A DNA stretch of 64,000 nucleotides, from positions 1,054,001 to 1,118,000 of the forward strand of contig JAJNNX010000005.1 in the NCBI GenBank assembly GCA_023159155.1. The letters are read 5' to 3'. The position numbers were made by a program, and so were the translations under genes. Positions within the stretch are counted from its first letter, which is position 1. Each line of letters begins with the position of its first letter. Shown here piece after piece: positions 36,083 to 47,505 of the stretch. The notes beneath the pieces are model-generated. The model did no database searches, was not told the DNA's origin, and saw only the letters and a program-made list of their open reading frames with translations. Origin of the DNA: Ustulina deusta. Taxonomy: Eukaryota > Ascomycota > Sordariomycetes > Xylariales > Xylariaceae.

Positions 36083-36949
36083 AACAGCCACGACCTTAGC
36101 CACAGATCTAGCCACCCATATAGCTCAGCCATACAGACTGACAGACTGACCTAGCTAGCCACTGATGCAGCTATACTTACGCCGCAAGGCCGTAAAAGGG
36201 GCGGGGGGAACCTGCGGCTGCAGTAGCTAGGTCTGTCTGGCTGGCTCCGTGTATATATATATATGTAGCGGAAAACCTCCGGCCTCCCTTGTATACTTGC
36301 GCCAAAGGTCGCAGTGTATGCTTAGGTACATGTATTTGTTCTGTTAAAAACGGAGGCAATGGTACACCGCAAGGAAATGTTGTTATTCTACGGTTTTATA
36401 ATGGCTGCAATACGGGAAGCTTGGTTCAAGGCCCAAACTATACCCTATATTCTGAGAAAATAATATACTTAAAGAATTAAAGAGAGAAGAGAAACTATCC
36501 CGTACACCTCTGACCGCGAGACATATGCAGATTGTATGGTCCGCGTGTAAACTACCTAGGACCATTGTGACTATTCAGTTACGCGCGCAGGCCACCTTGT
36601 GTACAACCGCTCAGGCAGGTTCGTACCATTCTGACAAGCTGGCTAAGCGCAGTTCCAGCCACAGGCCAAACCATAAGCTGTCATAGGTTTTCTAGAGGTG
36701 GACCAGCAGGATGTTATATAGTTTACACTATATAGATTTGCTTTACTAGTCTCGAAGGGCAAATTATATATATATTAGAAAACCCGGAATACCTAAGGAT
36801 GAATTCATCTAAAATGTCACTGTAGCTAGCCTGTCTATTGTTGCACTAACAACCTATAAAGCTAGCAATACCGGGCTTTCGCGCGTACATATATGCCTCC
36901 GAGTACAATCCGCGTATGCTAGTACATATAGCATAACATAAACATATAG

Positions 36950-37060
36950 TTATAGCATATACTTAAGTTTTTCTTAATAAAATTAACTTTAAATAAATAT
37001 TATTAGAATATTATTATTTAGCTTTAATAGTGCTTTATGTTAATTTTATTTGTTGTGAAA
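36950..37060. other. AT-rich island 1
   Basis: Almost only A and T over about 110 bases (TTAATAAAATTAACTTTAAA and similar), in sharp contrast to the flanks. The look fits mutated repeat remains or an AT-rich spacer. Confidence 0.6.
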
Positions 37061-37474
37061 AAAGACCTTTATTGCAAGGCTGTTCTTAGTTGCTAATCCA
37101 AGTTGCTTGAAAAGAGAGAGGCTTCCGGTTGTATCACAAGTACCAGCTTAGATACTTACCTAGGTAAGTACCTACCGGTCTGCTGGGTACCTACCTAAAG
37201 TGTCCCTAGGATGCAATTAGCCAATTGAAGTTACTGCTCCCCGCCGCTTAGATAAGCCGTGGACATGCAAGGAGACCACTATTCGAGTGGCAGCTCTGTA
37301 TTATCCCACTACGTCAATGGACCAGAGACGTGGACTAATACTAGGTAATGTCCTTCAACCTCGAGACACCTGGCACTTCTAAGAGTAAGTGGCACCTTAC
37401 ACACCATATATATAACAACTAAGTAACACATGCTATATATTACCACCTGTGGTTGCTACTCCTAAGAATATGTT

Positions 37475-37645
37475 TATATACATTATTATTATTATTTTTT
37501 AAAATAAAAAGAATTTACTATTATTTATTAGTTATATTATTAATATTATAAAATGAAAATACTTTTTTAATAATATTAAATTTAAATGTAATTTTTATTA
37601 ATTTAAACTAAAACTAATAGAAACTCTATTTTAAAAATATAGGAA
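37475..37645. other. AT-rich island 2
   Basis: About 170 bases nearly free of G and C, including an ATT triplet run (37481-37495) and TTTAAATTTAAA-like palindromic AT stretches. It ends 90 bp before the start codon of the WD40 gene, so its promoter lies within or next to it. Confidence 0.6.
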
Positions 37646-37736
37646 GGCGCGACCCACTTAATTTTACGGCATTAACTTAGGGCCACTGATTACATACGCG
37701 TTCTAAACTATTACAACGTTAAATCTGCCAGCAAAT

Positions 37737-40700
37737 ATGGCGACTCGCGATCGAATACCGCCAGCTACAAACACCGAAATCATTGATTTAACGAATGACG
37801 ATGCAGACGTCGTGATTAACTACCCGAACAACCGCGAGACTTACAGCTTCCCACTGCCGCACCATCGGCCCCCCCCATATAGCCTCGCAGCTGGGAAGGG
37901 GGGGGAGGATACCCGTCCTCCAAAGCGACAACGGACAGACGAGCCGTCCCCGGGCGTCGGTGTCTATAAACAATACGAAATCGCGGCCGCATTAGCGGAG
38001 TGCTTGGAAGCGCAAGTGTTCCCGCACATCGAACGTGCGACAAAGGCCCTCTCGCCCACTGTCTACGACCTCGACAAGCTGGGCGGTAAGGTCGCTCGGC
38101 GAATTGTCGACAGGAACTTCCAGCAAGCTTTCAATGAGGGAAGAGGACGCCTAGCGAGGAGTATTGAGCATACCATTGCAGCTCGTATCCCTAGACTCGT
38201 GATCGAGCTTGCAGCTGGCGCGGTAGGTGTTCCCTCAGAAGAAGGTCCAACTCAGTACACTAATGGTACCTAGGATTGCCGTTGGTCTACTCAGAACTCG
38301 TCCCCTGCGCCTTCCACGGTCACTCCTACTCCTGCTACGATACCCGCAATCCTACCTTCTGTAGAGAAGGAGCTGAGTGATCACGATAATCATGATTGGG
38401 ACAGCGGCAGTGAAGATGGAGACGGCGATGGCGATACCGATGATGATGCCGGTGATGATGCCGGTGATGATGCCAGTGATGACGCCGGTGATGACGCGGA
38501 TCCCGATTCAGACAGTAACGACCCCAGCTCCGGTCCTGATGATACTAGAGGAGATAATCCGTCACATATCGACACCGAACCCCCCGGCGAGCTAGAAAAG
38601 CCCGAGAGACCTGTTTCACAATCTGCTATACATTCTCCCCATAATCACCGACCACCAGAAGGACCGGCATCGTTACAGCAGCTACGTACTAGAGCTAAAG
38701 CGAGTCAATGGCAGTCGGGCAAAACATGGATATGCTCCGAAACAAAACCCCCTCTTTCATTTGGCTTACCTCTGCGTCCGTACCTATCAGCACTAGAACG
38801 CCAGCAGATCATGTCAGATGTTCAAAACGCTTTTCTACCTCTCAAACTCAGCAAATCCCAAGTTTTCCACGTTGATTTTAATAACGCTGAAATTCATTAC
38901 CTTCAGCACTTGGCCAGAACCTTATATGGCAAGCCAGTTATTAACGGCCTAAGATCAACTCTCCGAGACCTCCGCAATATCTTTAAGAAAGACCCTGGCG
39001 TAAGAACTAGCTTGGCCGAAATCCATGCCAAGGGATACGTTGGTTATGACCCCCCTCCACTTTCACTCAGCAAACGCTCTTCTAGTGATGTCACAAACTT
39101 TCTGAACGACCTGTATAGAAAAAAACTCAATGTAGTGCCAAAATCTCTGTTCATAGAGGAAAGCAACTCTGTAGCTCAGAGTGAGGCAAGCCGAGCTAAT
39201 AAAATACCAGCCTTGTTGTTATCAAGGGAAATCACTGGCCACCGACTTATGGGCGCTCGAACTTACCAGAACTTTATGACCGCTGCCAAAAGTAACAGAG
39301 AAGACTATCTTGAGCCACAGGTTGAGTGGACAGGCTGTGCCGGCGATATTATGACTGTTAGCTGGCTTTCTAACACCGACTTTATTTGTGGCACAACGAC
39401 TCACTCCGATTCCCATAACCAGCAATACAACAAGCCTGGAAATCTCCTACTAGGCTCTTCGGTGACAAACACCTTGCGCGCATATCCGGACCACCGGATC
39501 ACCCGTCCAGTCGTATCTAGTGGAGATAATGCCCTGGATTCGATGGTTGCAAGTCAAGACCCATGGCTTTTCACGTCTGTGGTCTCCTCCGATTACGATC
39601 CATCCCGTGACCTAGCTTTTACATCTAGCTTTGACAAGACTGTGAAGGTTTGGAAAGCTGAAAATGGTTTAATGGTAGCCTTAGGGACCTGGAACCACGG
39701 GGGTCGCGTTAACTTCGTCGTTGCGTCAAAGAATGGCACAGGTACTGTAGCAACAGCTGCTGACGTACCAACGGAGGCAGTTAGAGTCTATCATCTTGAT
39801 CAATCCAACATATCAAGTAGCCCATACGACTCCTACTCGTGTACAAGAGTACATGACGAAGATTATGTGCCCTCTGAAAAGTGGGCTTATTATCCAGCCG
39901 CCATCCGATGGGGTTTGGCTCCCACTGTGAGCCATCTCCTGCTTATCGGTTATTCCCCCAGAAGCCCGACTGGAGAAGATCACGAAATACCGGAGGATAA
40001 ACACAATTCTGGGGAGCTTTGTCTTTGGGACACTATTACTAGAACCCAAGTCAAAGTAAGCAGCGCCAAGACTCAAAACGTGTTTGAGGTGGCGTGGCAC
40101 CCTTCGCGTGCTAGTTTTGCAGCTGCTACTTCGGCATCTCAGGTTCTAGAGAAGACAGATCAATCTCCTCGGACACAAATCCGACTTTTCGAAATGAATA
40201 AAGAGACAGGCCAATACGGCGCCATCAAGACCCTGGACTGTCTCGCCATTGACATCAACGAGCTATCTATAATGTACTACATACTGTTAAACCCCCATCC
40301 CGATAAATATCGCTGACTGACGTGAGAGCAGGCCCAACAGCCTTCTTTATTCGTACGTAGCAGCTAGCTGCACCGACGGCAAGGTTTACGTGTGGGACAC
40401 AGCCGCGAGTGACTGGCCCATGTGTGTCCTACAGCACGGTGGTAAGCTCAGACTTCTTGGGCATCAGATAATACTCAATTAACAAGCCTCTAGATCCTGT
40501 TGAGGAGCTTTTAGGAGAAAGAGAGGAGGAAGACGTCGGTGTCAAGTTCACGGCATGGGCAACTACGGCTGACCGTCTGTATACGGGGTCGTCCGACGGT
40601 GTGGTTAAGGTCTGGAATATTCGACACGGCAGAGGTGTCCTGGTCAAAGACCTCATCGAAGTCGCGGCTCCTATCACGTATGGTGCGTTTTCTCCGGACT

Positions 40701-41344
40701 TCACCAAGTTAGTTATCGGAGACGGGAGTGGGCGGGTTTACTTGTTAGCATTGGAGGATACCGACGACGAAGACCCGCCACCGAATCCTGCGGGTGTTTC
40801 TGCAGGTTTCTTGAATGTACCAACGAGCAGCGGTAACCAACGCGCTATTCGCCGACCACGCCCGTTCGTGCCTCATCGTGAAGTACCTCCTCTACATAAG
40901 CTCACGGAAGGCCAGGAAAGCGCTAGGGGATATCTACAAACTGCTCAGCTGGTACTTCACCCAGATCCCACAGTTGGCGCTGTGCAAGGCGTCAACTATG
41001 CGGAAACCGGCCTATTTAGAACAGAAGCACACATGAACGAAGATCCAAACGAGCCTTTACTAGCTACTTTTCAAAGCAAGCAGCAAGAATCCCAACCTGA
41101 TCTCCCACAAACTAAGTTGCCGCGGCAGCTAACGCAAAGGGATGATCGCTTAGTCAATGGCTGGCACGAAGATGAGTCCTTGAATGGCGACGATGATCAG
41201 ATATCTCATTATCCAGATATCTTTGACCACGCTACCTGGCTAGCGCTACAAAAGGAAAAGGCCGAGCTTGACGATCGCCTTATTGAGCTCCACTACGAAA
41301 CTAGCATCCCAGATAGTGATGAAGAAAAGGACGACGCTGAGTGA
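37737..41344 (+). CDS. Large WD40-repeat protein with SUMO-interaction-like N-terminus and acidic repeat
   Basis: 1148 residues, four exons (37737-38222, 38274-40273, 40332-40441, 40494-41344), all in phase. The N-terminus has TEIIDLTNDD (13-22), a SUMO-interacting-motif-like hydrophobic-acidic stretch, and a basic PPKRQRTD likely to be a nuclear signal. Residues about 198-243 are an acidic repeat (DDAGDDAGDDASDDAGDD) made by a GATGATGCCG-type minisatellite. The C-terminal half holds WD40 blades: SSFDKTVKVWKAENG, GELCLWDTITRTQ, ASCTDGKVYVWDTA, GSSDGVVKVWNIRHG and GDGSGRVYLLALE. The tail is acidic (SDEEKDDAE). No catalytic domain is seen; a nuclear scaffold or chromatin/ubiquitin-adaptor role is an inference. 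I cannot give a gene name. Confidence 0.85.
38435..38505 (+). repeat. In-frame acidic minisatellite
   Basis: Repeated GATGATGCCGGT-like units (four to six, each close to 12 bases) lie inside the WD40 gene and encode Asp-Asp-Ala-Gly. Length change by whole units would keep the reading frame. Confidence 0.85.
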
Positions 41345-42716
41345 TGATTGACCGCAAGCAGGCAAGTAAGCTGCTCATTGTTTGGCCTAGTATGCACACG
41401 CGCGGTTACAGAGACTAGGTAGATCCTTTTTGCCAAAGCGTGCATGTAAAAGATAGTCTAGGACTTGATGTTTTGATGTTATTAGGATGCATACCTCTTT
41501 ATGGCCCATTGGTTTGGGTTTACCAGGGCAGCATGGCACACTTGAATGATAATACCTTACTTTGGCCCTTTCATTTATTCCGATTCCTTGTGATTCTACA
41601 AATATATAAGGTTTTTATACTTCACCTAATATTTATCATCGCGTATGTAATATAGTTGTCATGCGATATACACAAGCGTACGTGGTGTGCTCGATGTGCA
41701 GAAGCCTATCTAAGTACTTAGTAGGTAGGTGACATTCCACTTCGGGTGTTGCAGACCGCTTGTCAGGTTTGGGGCTCAACGGTATACGGGCTAGCTAGCT
41801 GCGACGGGCAGTCAAACGACTGAATGGCTAGACGTGCTGTTTTATAACACTACCTACATACGAAAGGAAGGAAAGAAGCAGCGAACAAGCGGCACCCGGC
41901 GGCTATAGATATGTGAAGGTTAATTAAGTACCTAAGTAGCTACCTAGGTAGGTAGGTACCTTAGGTGCTGACAGCTGACTAGGTAGCCAGCAATTAGCTG
42001 GCTGAACAGTTGACCCAAGCCATGCAACAAGGTGCTAGCTAGGTGGCAGGCCAGCCTAGGTAGACAGACACCAGCCCATAAAACTAGCTGTTGAAACAAC
42101 GATAAACCATTTTGCCTTTCTTTCAGCTATGATGTGTAGTGCTTATTTATACAACAACTACAATCATTATACGTCACTTTAAGAAGCCTTTTTTTGATAT
42201 GGTAGCAGTAATTTAATAATAACTCCGTATAAACATAGTTACCCGGATTTACAGGGTAGCTCATGTCAATCATGGTCGTCATAATCATCTCAGCATATGT
42301 ATGAATAACACCTACAAAGACAGTTTCACTATGCTCGAATATCGGACAAGCTAGAAGGTGTAGGGTCTAATTAACGGGCGCCAGTACTGGCCATTAACAA
42401 CCTGTCGTGCTATCTGAATGCGAATCAGAGAAGAGAAGAAAGGTGCGGGTTAGACGTCCCCTAACTATCTCGGCCACAGTGATCTTTCCAGACCCATCAC
42501 CATTTAGTAATGTGTCCTTGCCCTTAAAACATGGCATCCATAACTCATGTACATCAAGACCAACTCAAGAATTGGCCAATGCAATCCCCTAAACGCCAAT
42601 CCATGCAAACATACAAGGGACTAGTGCTGCCAAACATGATACAATGCGATGCAACCATGCACATACGGTGGACTCCGCCGCGAGAAAACCAACACCTCTA
42701 CAGCCACGCCCAAAGG
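41345..42716. other. Intergenic between convergent WD40 and seb1 genes
   Basis: No gene. A dense TAGGTACCTA-type run is at 41926-41965 and more copies lie at 41715-41735 and 42050-42065. The AT-rich part at 42170-42240 may hold 3' ends. Confidence 0.5.
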
Positions 42717-45329
42717 CTATCCGGTCCCGTTATACTGATCCGGGGCGGGGAAAGAAAACCCAGGTGGAAAGACTGGCATTCCGTTGGGACCAGTTCCTAT
42801 GCCGAACGGGAACTGGGTGAAATCAGTCGGACCTTGGGGCTGGTCAGTGGGGATGCCGTTGTCGTGCCGGGTGTCTCTTTTGCCTCGCCAACGGCCCAAG
42901 TCGTCTTCATCACCACCCCGGCTGGACTTTGGGCCATGTCTGCCGCCTTTATCTGTTTGCATACGTCGACTAATGGCCTTTGAGGATACACCGGCACCTA
43001 TCTCGATATCAGGCTCTTCGACTACGAGACCTGTCTCAATCGGTCGACCACCGCTGCCGCCGAAATCGGCAGTCAACATCCATTTCCTATCAGCTTCCGT
43101 TAATTTCGAGATCGGAATGACACTGATGCCTGTTTGGTAATCGCTGCAATCGCGCGGACCAAAACCGACTCCCCAGCGGGTCTATGAACTTGTTAGATGA
43201 ACTATACTGATTGATGCTCACAAGCCTCAACTTACTCTGAAGCTGCCGCTCTCCATAGCTTCTTTGGCGTGAACAGCATCCCTTCGGGTGACCATCTTGA
43301 CGAAGGCATGACGCTTATCTTTGTTGACGATACAGGTTTGTACTTGACCATGGCGGCCAAAGACTGATCGGAGCTCGGCCTCGGAACATCTGTGTTAAAC
43401 GAGTAAGCTACTTAGTCCCAAAGGTTTCAAGGGTGGTTGCTTACGTTACACCTCCAACAAAAAGAGTTCTGCTTAATACTATCACGTTGTCAGCTACTAT
43501 ATCAGTCCAAGATTTTTATCAAATACATACCCTTGATATGACCTTGTGGTAGGGTTCTATCGATTTCAACCCATTTCGCACCAGGGCGAGGGAAATCCTG
43601 GGGAGGGGTTGGGCTACGGCCACGACGACCTGGTGGGCTACGTTGACGGTATTCCGCTCCTCTACCACGCTGGCTACGGTCGTCCATACGTCCACCACCA
43701 GGCGAATTAGGGCCAAACCCCCCGAAATCCCGTCCGCGTTGGTCCCAATGACGCGGAGGAGAGCGCGACCTGGATCTATCGTGATATCTAGGGGGGGATC
43801 TCACTTGGTTGAAGCTACGATCATGTGATTCGTCTGGTCGGAAGCCCTCTTGACCCCAAGGACTACCGTAGGGTTGTTGGCCTGGCTGAAGCTGAGGCTG
43901 CAGAGGCATAGATGGTGGGGCAGATGGTGGAACAGAAGCACCAGTACCACCACCATTTTGTATTCCTGCTATAATCGCAGGTATTTTATCCACAGGGACG
44001 CCTTGATCCGACAGCAGTTTGATCAGCATTAATTGTTGCTGAAGACTAGGGTCTACGCCACCAGCTGCGGCCGCCGGAAGTGCACCAGGAGCAATGCCAG
44101 GAAACCCGGGGGCTTGATTACTTGCAGTCACCGGAGGCACGAAGGGCTGAGTCTGAATAGGAGCCTGGGTTTGAGCCTGCGGGGGATACTGGTATGGCAA
44201 ACTAGGAACATTTATAGGGTGCGCCACTGGTGGGAAGGCAGCTGGAGCGGGAGTTGAGGATTGAGTCTGGGTTGTCTGTAATGCAGGCTGCTGTGCTACG
44301 GCGCCCTGCTGCATCAGCGGTATACCGAAAGGGCTAGCTGCGGCAGGAACGGAGACGCTGGCCGGTGGAGCGGTGATGTTCTGCCGAGCGATATTTGCGA
44401 GAGCCTCCATGATTGCATTTGGAGCTTCAGTAATGGACGGTTTGGTCTCGGACAAACCTGGAAGGCCGGCGCCTGGCGGGGGACTACCCACGGGCGTGGT
44501 CGACTCGTCTAGAGTACATGAAATACAAATCAGATACACGGACTGCTGGGAATGCACGAGGCACTCGAAGTCTAAAATTGTTTCAGCGGGAGTTGGAAGA
44601 CCTACTTTGAGAGACTGGTGGAGCATTGAGCTTCTGCTTGAATGACTCAATCATGGATACGGGGAACGTCTGGCCCTTCTCCCAGATATCAACGAGCTTC
44701 TTAATTTTCTCCTACTCGTAAAGGTTAGGTAAATGCATGTTCAGAATCATCAACAGCACATATTGCAAGCCTTAGGAGAACAAATCGACGGCTGCTGGTT
44801 TGATGGTTCCAAAAGCCCGCTTAGCGGATTGTTGGCGCGACACTAAGATTACGGTGTACGGGATGTGAATATGCGATTTAAATAGAGCGTACCTTTTGTT
44901 CTCCGGGGGCATTCTGAATTATGTCATTCATCAAGACTGGAAGTAGCTCCGTTACTCTATGGACGCCAGCAGCGTATGTTCCGTCTTGTGCAGAGCTATT
45001 GATAGGCTGGCCATGTTGTTTCGCCTGATCGACCCATTTGCGAGTTACGGAATCTACGACATAGAGTACTCCCAATTTGTGGGTTGCCGGGGCCTTCTTG
45101 AAGTGAGTGTAGATTTTCTGGATGAGCACGGACTCGGACTACAACAAAAAAGGTCTGGTTAGTACAGGGTAAAGCGGTATCGCGCGCGGGATACGATGTC
45201 CTATCTTACCTGGACGTTGTTCACGCAGAGAGCGGTTAGTGTGGCGATACGCGACCCAGACACTCCGGGAGGCTTCAGGTTCTGCATGGCATTCAGACCA
45301 GCCTCTAACTCTGCTACTGCCGACGACAT
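42717..45329 (-). CDS. seb1: Seb1/Nrd1-like RNA polymerase II CTD-binding RNA-binding protein
   Basis: 700 residues in seven exons (minus: 45329-45210, 45138-44893, 44711-44606, 44508-43531, 43478-43445, 43389-43236, 43181-42717). Related proteins (fission yeast Seb1, budding yeast Nrd1, human SCAF4/8) bind the phosphorylated polymerase II tail and nascent RNA, and control termination and poly(A) site choice. Seen: an N-terminal CTD-interacting domain (residues about 1-150: ESVLIQKIYTHFKKAPATHK, LGVLYVVDSVTRKWVDQA, EKIKKLVDIWEKGQTFP), a long Pro/Gln-rich linker, an Arg/Ser-Pro segment (SRSRSPPRHWDQRGRD), and an RRM from about residue 484 (LSRTLFVGGVT as RNP2; KRHAFVKMVTRRDAV as RNP1) followed by WGVGFGPRDCSDYQTGISVIP, typical of the Nrd1/Seb1 extension. 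All exon phases close. It is divergent from citrate synthase. Confidence 0.92.
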
Positions 45330-46035
45330 GGCCGCTTTTGAGCTAGCTCTTGACTACTGGCCGAGAGGAAATATACGCAGCTAGACAGGAATAGTAGTAT
45401 CGCAAGGTTTGCAGAGGAACAGCGCTCGCTCAGTTGGCCGTTGGTTATCACCTAGACGAGCAGAGATCTTCTAGCACGCTGCTGACTACTAAATATGATG
45501 AAATGTACGAGGACACTTGGTAGAGAGTTGTTACAGCCTGGAGGGTCAAATCTACCGATAAGGTTGGTTGTCGCAGGATGGGTGCGCAGACTCCAGAATC
45601 CCTCGTTGAGTAGTCTCACGGGCGATGACAGCTGGACGAATACGAACAGAGGATGCGCGCTAGGGTAAAGCCACGAAGAATCAATGGGGTGTTGGTGATG
45701 ATGCTGGTGATGATGATGATTGATTGACTACTGGACCCGCTGGTCAAGTCGAAGCAAAGACTTGCCGCGGGGGTATGAGCTGGATGGGGACGGGTGGAAG
45801 GGTGCGAGTCTTGAAGCAATTCTGCACCGAGGCGAACGCAATGTAAGGTAAAGGATAACGAGATGAGTCAACACGCAGCAGCAGCACAATGCGTCGCAAA
45901 GATGCGAAGCTATGTCCTTGTGTTGGTGGTGTCGCGATGCCTTGACGGATGGGATCGCTGGCGAAGGCTCCGACGATCGTGATCGTGATCGTAGTTTCGC
46001 TTTGTCGTCTCGTCGTGGCGATAGTGCTTGCTTGG

Positions 46036-46083
46036 TGATGGCGGTGGTGATGGCGGTGGTGATGGCGGTGGTGATGGCGGTGG
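46036..46083. repeat. 12-bp minisatellite, four units of TGATGGCGGTGG
   Basis: Four exact head-to-tail copies followed by a shorter diverged TGATGATGG end. It lies in the seb1/citrate synthase divergent region. In one minus frame it reads as a His-rich run, which explains the long minus open frames here; I take those as artefacts. Confidence 0.9.
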
Positions 46084-46784
46084 TGATGATGGTGCCGGAT
46101 GATGGAGGGTTGGTCGCTGGATGGGGAAAAGCGATCGGTGGTTGTAAGAAAATAGGAAGATGAGGGGAGAGCTGCTTGCTTTCTGTGGCTGCAGAGAATT
46201 TCAATGTGGAGCAGGAACAACGGCAGTTCCAACTTCCAAGCCAGCACTCAACACCTGGGACGGGCTTCTGAGGCCGCAGTAACCAATCAGATTCGAGATT
46301 GCACGCGCTAACTTACCTATAACTAAGGTAATTGTATGAGTGCACCTACATGGAGGTACCTGTAAGATACTGTCCACGGAAGGTACTTATATATATAACG
46401 GAGTCTTGCTAGACCTGTAGGTACCTACCACTTCAATAGTGTAGAAGTGTTGGACAGGTTAGGGATGAAAATGGGCAGAAGGATAAAGCACTGTTCACGA
46501 TTCCTTTTATGTTGCCGGAGTTCATTTATTCCTTCATAGACAAGTTCAATAACAAGAAATGATTTGTAGGTAGATAGGTACCTACATGCAGCTTCACAAT
46601 AAGATAACACCTAGACAGTATAAATACATGTACCTCGGTAAATGGAAGAAGTACATAAGGCAATGTACCTAGATATGTTTAAAATCTGTACTCCCGGAGC
46701 ATTTAGGTCGGTGAACATTGTCTCCTCGGAAATCTTTAGGCGCTACAATGTCCACAGGCCCGTGCTAGAGCCCTACGTTCTGCC

Positions 46785-46786
46785 TT

Positions 46787-46820
<34 letters not shown>
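46785..46820. repeat. Poly(T) tract and GT microsatellite
   Basis: Twenty-four T residues are followed directly by six GT units. The tract is about 690 bp upstream of the citrate synthase start. Confidence 0.95.
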
Positions 46821-46821
<1 letters not shown>

Positions 46822-47505
46822 GTTCAACTAACCCAGTAGCCACATATTAAGTACCTAAATATCCGGTCCGTGTAAGTTACAACCTTGGAAGCTTGAGAGT
46901 ATGGCTGACTAAGTACAAACTTCAGCTTCAAATACATACTTGGATCGGTTCTTGCGGCTCTTCAGATCAGTGCAAGTATGTCCAAATTGAACGCACAGTA
47001 GTGGACCGTGTCTTTTGGATGGTCAAGGATAACTTAGGTATGCCAACATGTTTATGCAGTTAAGGGTGATGCAAATATTGGTTGGCATTGTTTAAACATT
47101 ATTCTATTTCATATTATTTTATTGTGCCTCTGCAATGATGATTTTCTAGCCAGTACCTACATAGGTATTCTATCTATCCCAGCTGAAAGGCTTGCTGTTG
47201 GTTTTTCGGTCGGCCTCGAGCAATATACCGATTTAGGCGACATGATGCAATGTGGCGGTTATACCTAGGTAAGCACTGTGGTATCCTCAAGTCCGAACTG
47301 GATCAGGGCTCCTATTGGTTGAGCGCTTCCCCATCAAACCGGACTCCTGCCACTTCTACCAAATCGTGTTGAGCTATTTCTACAATAGCTTTTTCCTCCT
47401 CTTTCCTCCTCTCCATTCCGTTGTGAGCGTCTATTCGCCAATCCTCTACTGTAGTCGGTCTTGTCAATCTGCAGCCTCGCATCATTCCTTTTTCCTCATT
47501 ACATC

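Larger units (their letters stand above)
35722..37736. other. Intergenic with AT-rich islands
   Basis: Contents: a 12-base G tract (35775-35786), a small open frame at 35891-36082, imperfect inverted arms around 36127-36246, and two very AT-rich blocks at about 36950-37060 and 37475-37645. TAGGTA/TACCTA motifs lie at 37150-37197. No named gene. Confidence 0.55.
45330..47505. promoter_or_regulatory. Divergent promoter region of seb1 and citrate synthase
   Basis: 2.2 kb between divergent starts. Contents: a 12-bp minisatellite (46036-46083), a T24 tract followed by six GT (46785-46820), and TAGGTACC-type motifs at 46348-46360, 46420-46432 and 46568-46586. A CT-rich stretch immediately upstream of ATG 47506 looks like a fungal core promoter or 5' UTR. 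Confidence 0.5.

Noticed and set aside
45728..46247. His-rich minus frames of 158 and 167 codons
   Set aside because: They arise from the 12-bp minisatellite and lie in the promoter region between two verified genes.
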